Positions 5,864 to 6,278 of a stretch of DNA of 6,278 nt are shown here, piece after piece; position 1 is the stretch's first letter; every line of letters starts with the position of its first letter. Source of the DNA: an uncultured Bulleidia sp. (GTDB lineage Bacteria; Bacillota_I; Bacilli_A; Erysipelotrichales; Erysipelotrichaceae); the NCBI GenBank assembly GCA_934754415.1, contig CAKVIS010000071.1:1-6278 (forward strand), read 5' to 3'. The notes under the pieces were generated by a model, which saw only the letters and a list, made by a program, of their open reading frames with translations, was not told where the DNA came from and did no database searches. The position numbers were made by a program, and so were the translations under genes.

Positions 5864-6126
5864 TTATGTTCCTCTAAATAAAATCTGACAAGCTCTTCAA
5901 TGATTTCATGTCTTTCTACTGACTGAATGACACTTCTGGCATTATTATGACTTGAAATATAGGCAGGGTCATTAGAAATAAGATACCCGGCTAACTGATT
6001 GATAGAATTATAGCCTCTTTCATCCAGGGCTTTAGAGACGTGCTTTAATACTTCACAAATATTTGCACGACGAATCTCATCAGCATTGTAGCTTACAGTT
6101 TCAGTCACATCGAAATTGTTTTTCAT
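5860..6126 (-). CDS. ireB: IreB/ReoM family regulatory phosphoprotein (UPF0297, YrzL-like)
   Basis: An 88-residue protein that matches the UPF0297 family from end to end: GYNSINQLAGYLISNDPAYI (39-58), then HNNAR (60-64) and ERHEIIEELV (71-80). Family knowledge: IreB (Enterococcus) and ReoM (Listeria) are phosphorylated near the N-terminus by the PASTA-domain kinase (IreK/PrkA). ReoM then controls ClpCP degradation of MurA, and so peptidoglycan synthesis. Here Thr10, in TETVSYN, aligns with the phospho-Thr7 of ReoM, and Thr8 is a second candidate. The ATG at 6126 has a perfect AGGAGGT (6142-6136) 9 nt upstream, so the start is secure. It is the first gene of the operon, and its TGA overlaps the ruvX ATG by 4 nt. 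Basic residues at the positions of ReoM Arg57, Arg66 and Arg67 are replaced by Ser, Gln and Ser. The family assignment is firm; the regulatory role is inferred by homology. Confidence 0.93.
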   Translation of the reverse strand: MKNNFDVTETVSYNADEIRRANICEVLKHVSKALDERGYNSINQLAGYLISNDPAYISSHNNARSVIQSVERHEIIEELVRFYLEEHK

Positions 6127-6152
6127 CCTACCTGTACCTCCTATGTAATACT

Positions 6153-6182
6153 ATTTTATGTCAAAATGAAGCAAATGTACAA
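6153..6182 (-). promoter_or_regulatory. Candidate sigma-A-type promoter for the operon
   Basis: On the minus strand a TAAAAT hexamer (6158-6153, five of six matches to TATAAT) lies 17 nt downstream of TGTACA (6181-6176, four of six matches to TTGACA). Transcription would start near 6146, giving a leader of about 20 nt that carries the ireB Shine-Dalgarno site. The -35 is mediocre. This is the best-placed candidate seen upstream of ireB, but it is a pattern match only, and transcription could also read in from beyond the window. Confidence 0.42.
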
Positions 6183-6200
6183 TAAAAAGAGAAGCGTTTG

Positions 6201-6237
6201 CTCAATGTCATTAAGTTAAGCACTGATGATCATTGAG
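6201..6237 (-). other. Imperfect inverted repeat (stem-loop) upstream of the operon promoter
   Basis: CTCAATG at 6201-6207 is exactly complementary to CATTGAG at 6231-6237. Inner pairs TCA(T)/(A)TGA and AGT/ACT extend it into an imperfect stem of about 14 bp. On the minus strand it is followed, after about 12 nt, by a short run of five T (6188-6184). That gap is too long for a canonical intrinsic terminator. It may be a degraded terminator of the gene upstream (outside the window), a protein-binding palindrome, or chance. It lies just upstream of the proposed -35. Confidence 0.4.
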
Positions 6238-6278
6238 AATTAACAAAATATACTAAAGCTAAGGATAGTAGTCTATGT

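Noticed and set aside
6159..6164. Perfect TTGACA hexamer on the minus strand upstream of ireB.
   Set aside because: A -10 at 16-18 nt spacing would fall on the AGGAGGT ribosome site, with no TATAAT-like sequence; it is more likely part of the spacer of the promoter given.
6232..6277. Short minus-strand open frame from the right edge ending at a TGA inside the inverted repeat, a possible tail of an upstream gene.
   Set aside because: About 15 codons only, with no recognisable C-terminus such as that of alaS; not supportable.

Overview
The window is a single block of nine co-directional genes, all on the minus strand, so transcription runs from the right edge to the left. It is AT-rich. The gene content (IreB/ReoM-type UPF0297 protein, RuvX/YqgF, a DUF1292 protein, MltG, Udk, GreA, ComEA, ComEC) is a classic low-GC Bacillota (Firmicutes) set. 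A member of the Erysipelotrichia or a related Bacillota lineage is plausible, but the sequence alone does not fix the family.

Layout in transcription order. At the right end is a 152-nt leader with a 37-nt inverted repeat, a candidate promoter and a strong Shine-Dalgarno site. Next come ireB (6126-5860), ruvX (5863-5453), a GC-rich terminator-like hairpin at the end of ruvX, a small DUF1292 gene (5412-5158), mltG (5161-4058), a MutT-like NUDIX hydrolase (4068-3604), udk (3601-2969), greA (2944-2471), comEA (2435-1959) and comEC (1990-77). Most junctions are tight: 4-nt ATGA overlaps at ireB/ruvX and DUF1292/mltG, an 11-nt overlap at mltG/NUDIX, a 2-nt gap at NUDIX/udk and a 32-nt overlap at comEA/comEC. 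One polycistronic operon, perhaps partly attenuated after ruvX, is the simplest reading.

Functionally the operon mixes cell-wall control (IreB as a likely substrate of a PASTA-domain Ser/Thr kinase; MltG as the glycan-strand terminase), nucleic-acid housekeeping (RuvX, GreA, a nucleotide-pool sanitising NUDIX, uridine salvage) and DNA uptake (ComEA receptor and ComEC channel). The ireB-ruvX-DUF1292-mltG-...-udk-greA backbone matches the Bacillus yrzL-yrrK-yrzB-yrrL-...-udk-greA order. Here a NUDIX gene sits where Bacillus has yrrM-yrrN-yrrO, and the late-competence pair follows greA directly.

The first 76 nt, downstream of comEC, are clearly richer in GC than the rest and contain three inverted repeats plus a long-range closing pairing. 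This may be part of an unidentified structured RNA or an intergenic element cut by the window edge. No obviously new protein system is present. The most interesting points are that structured edge region, the mid-operon hairpin, the reshuffled operon, and several substitutions at normally conserved positions in IreB, MltG and ComEC.
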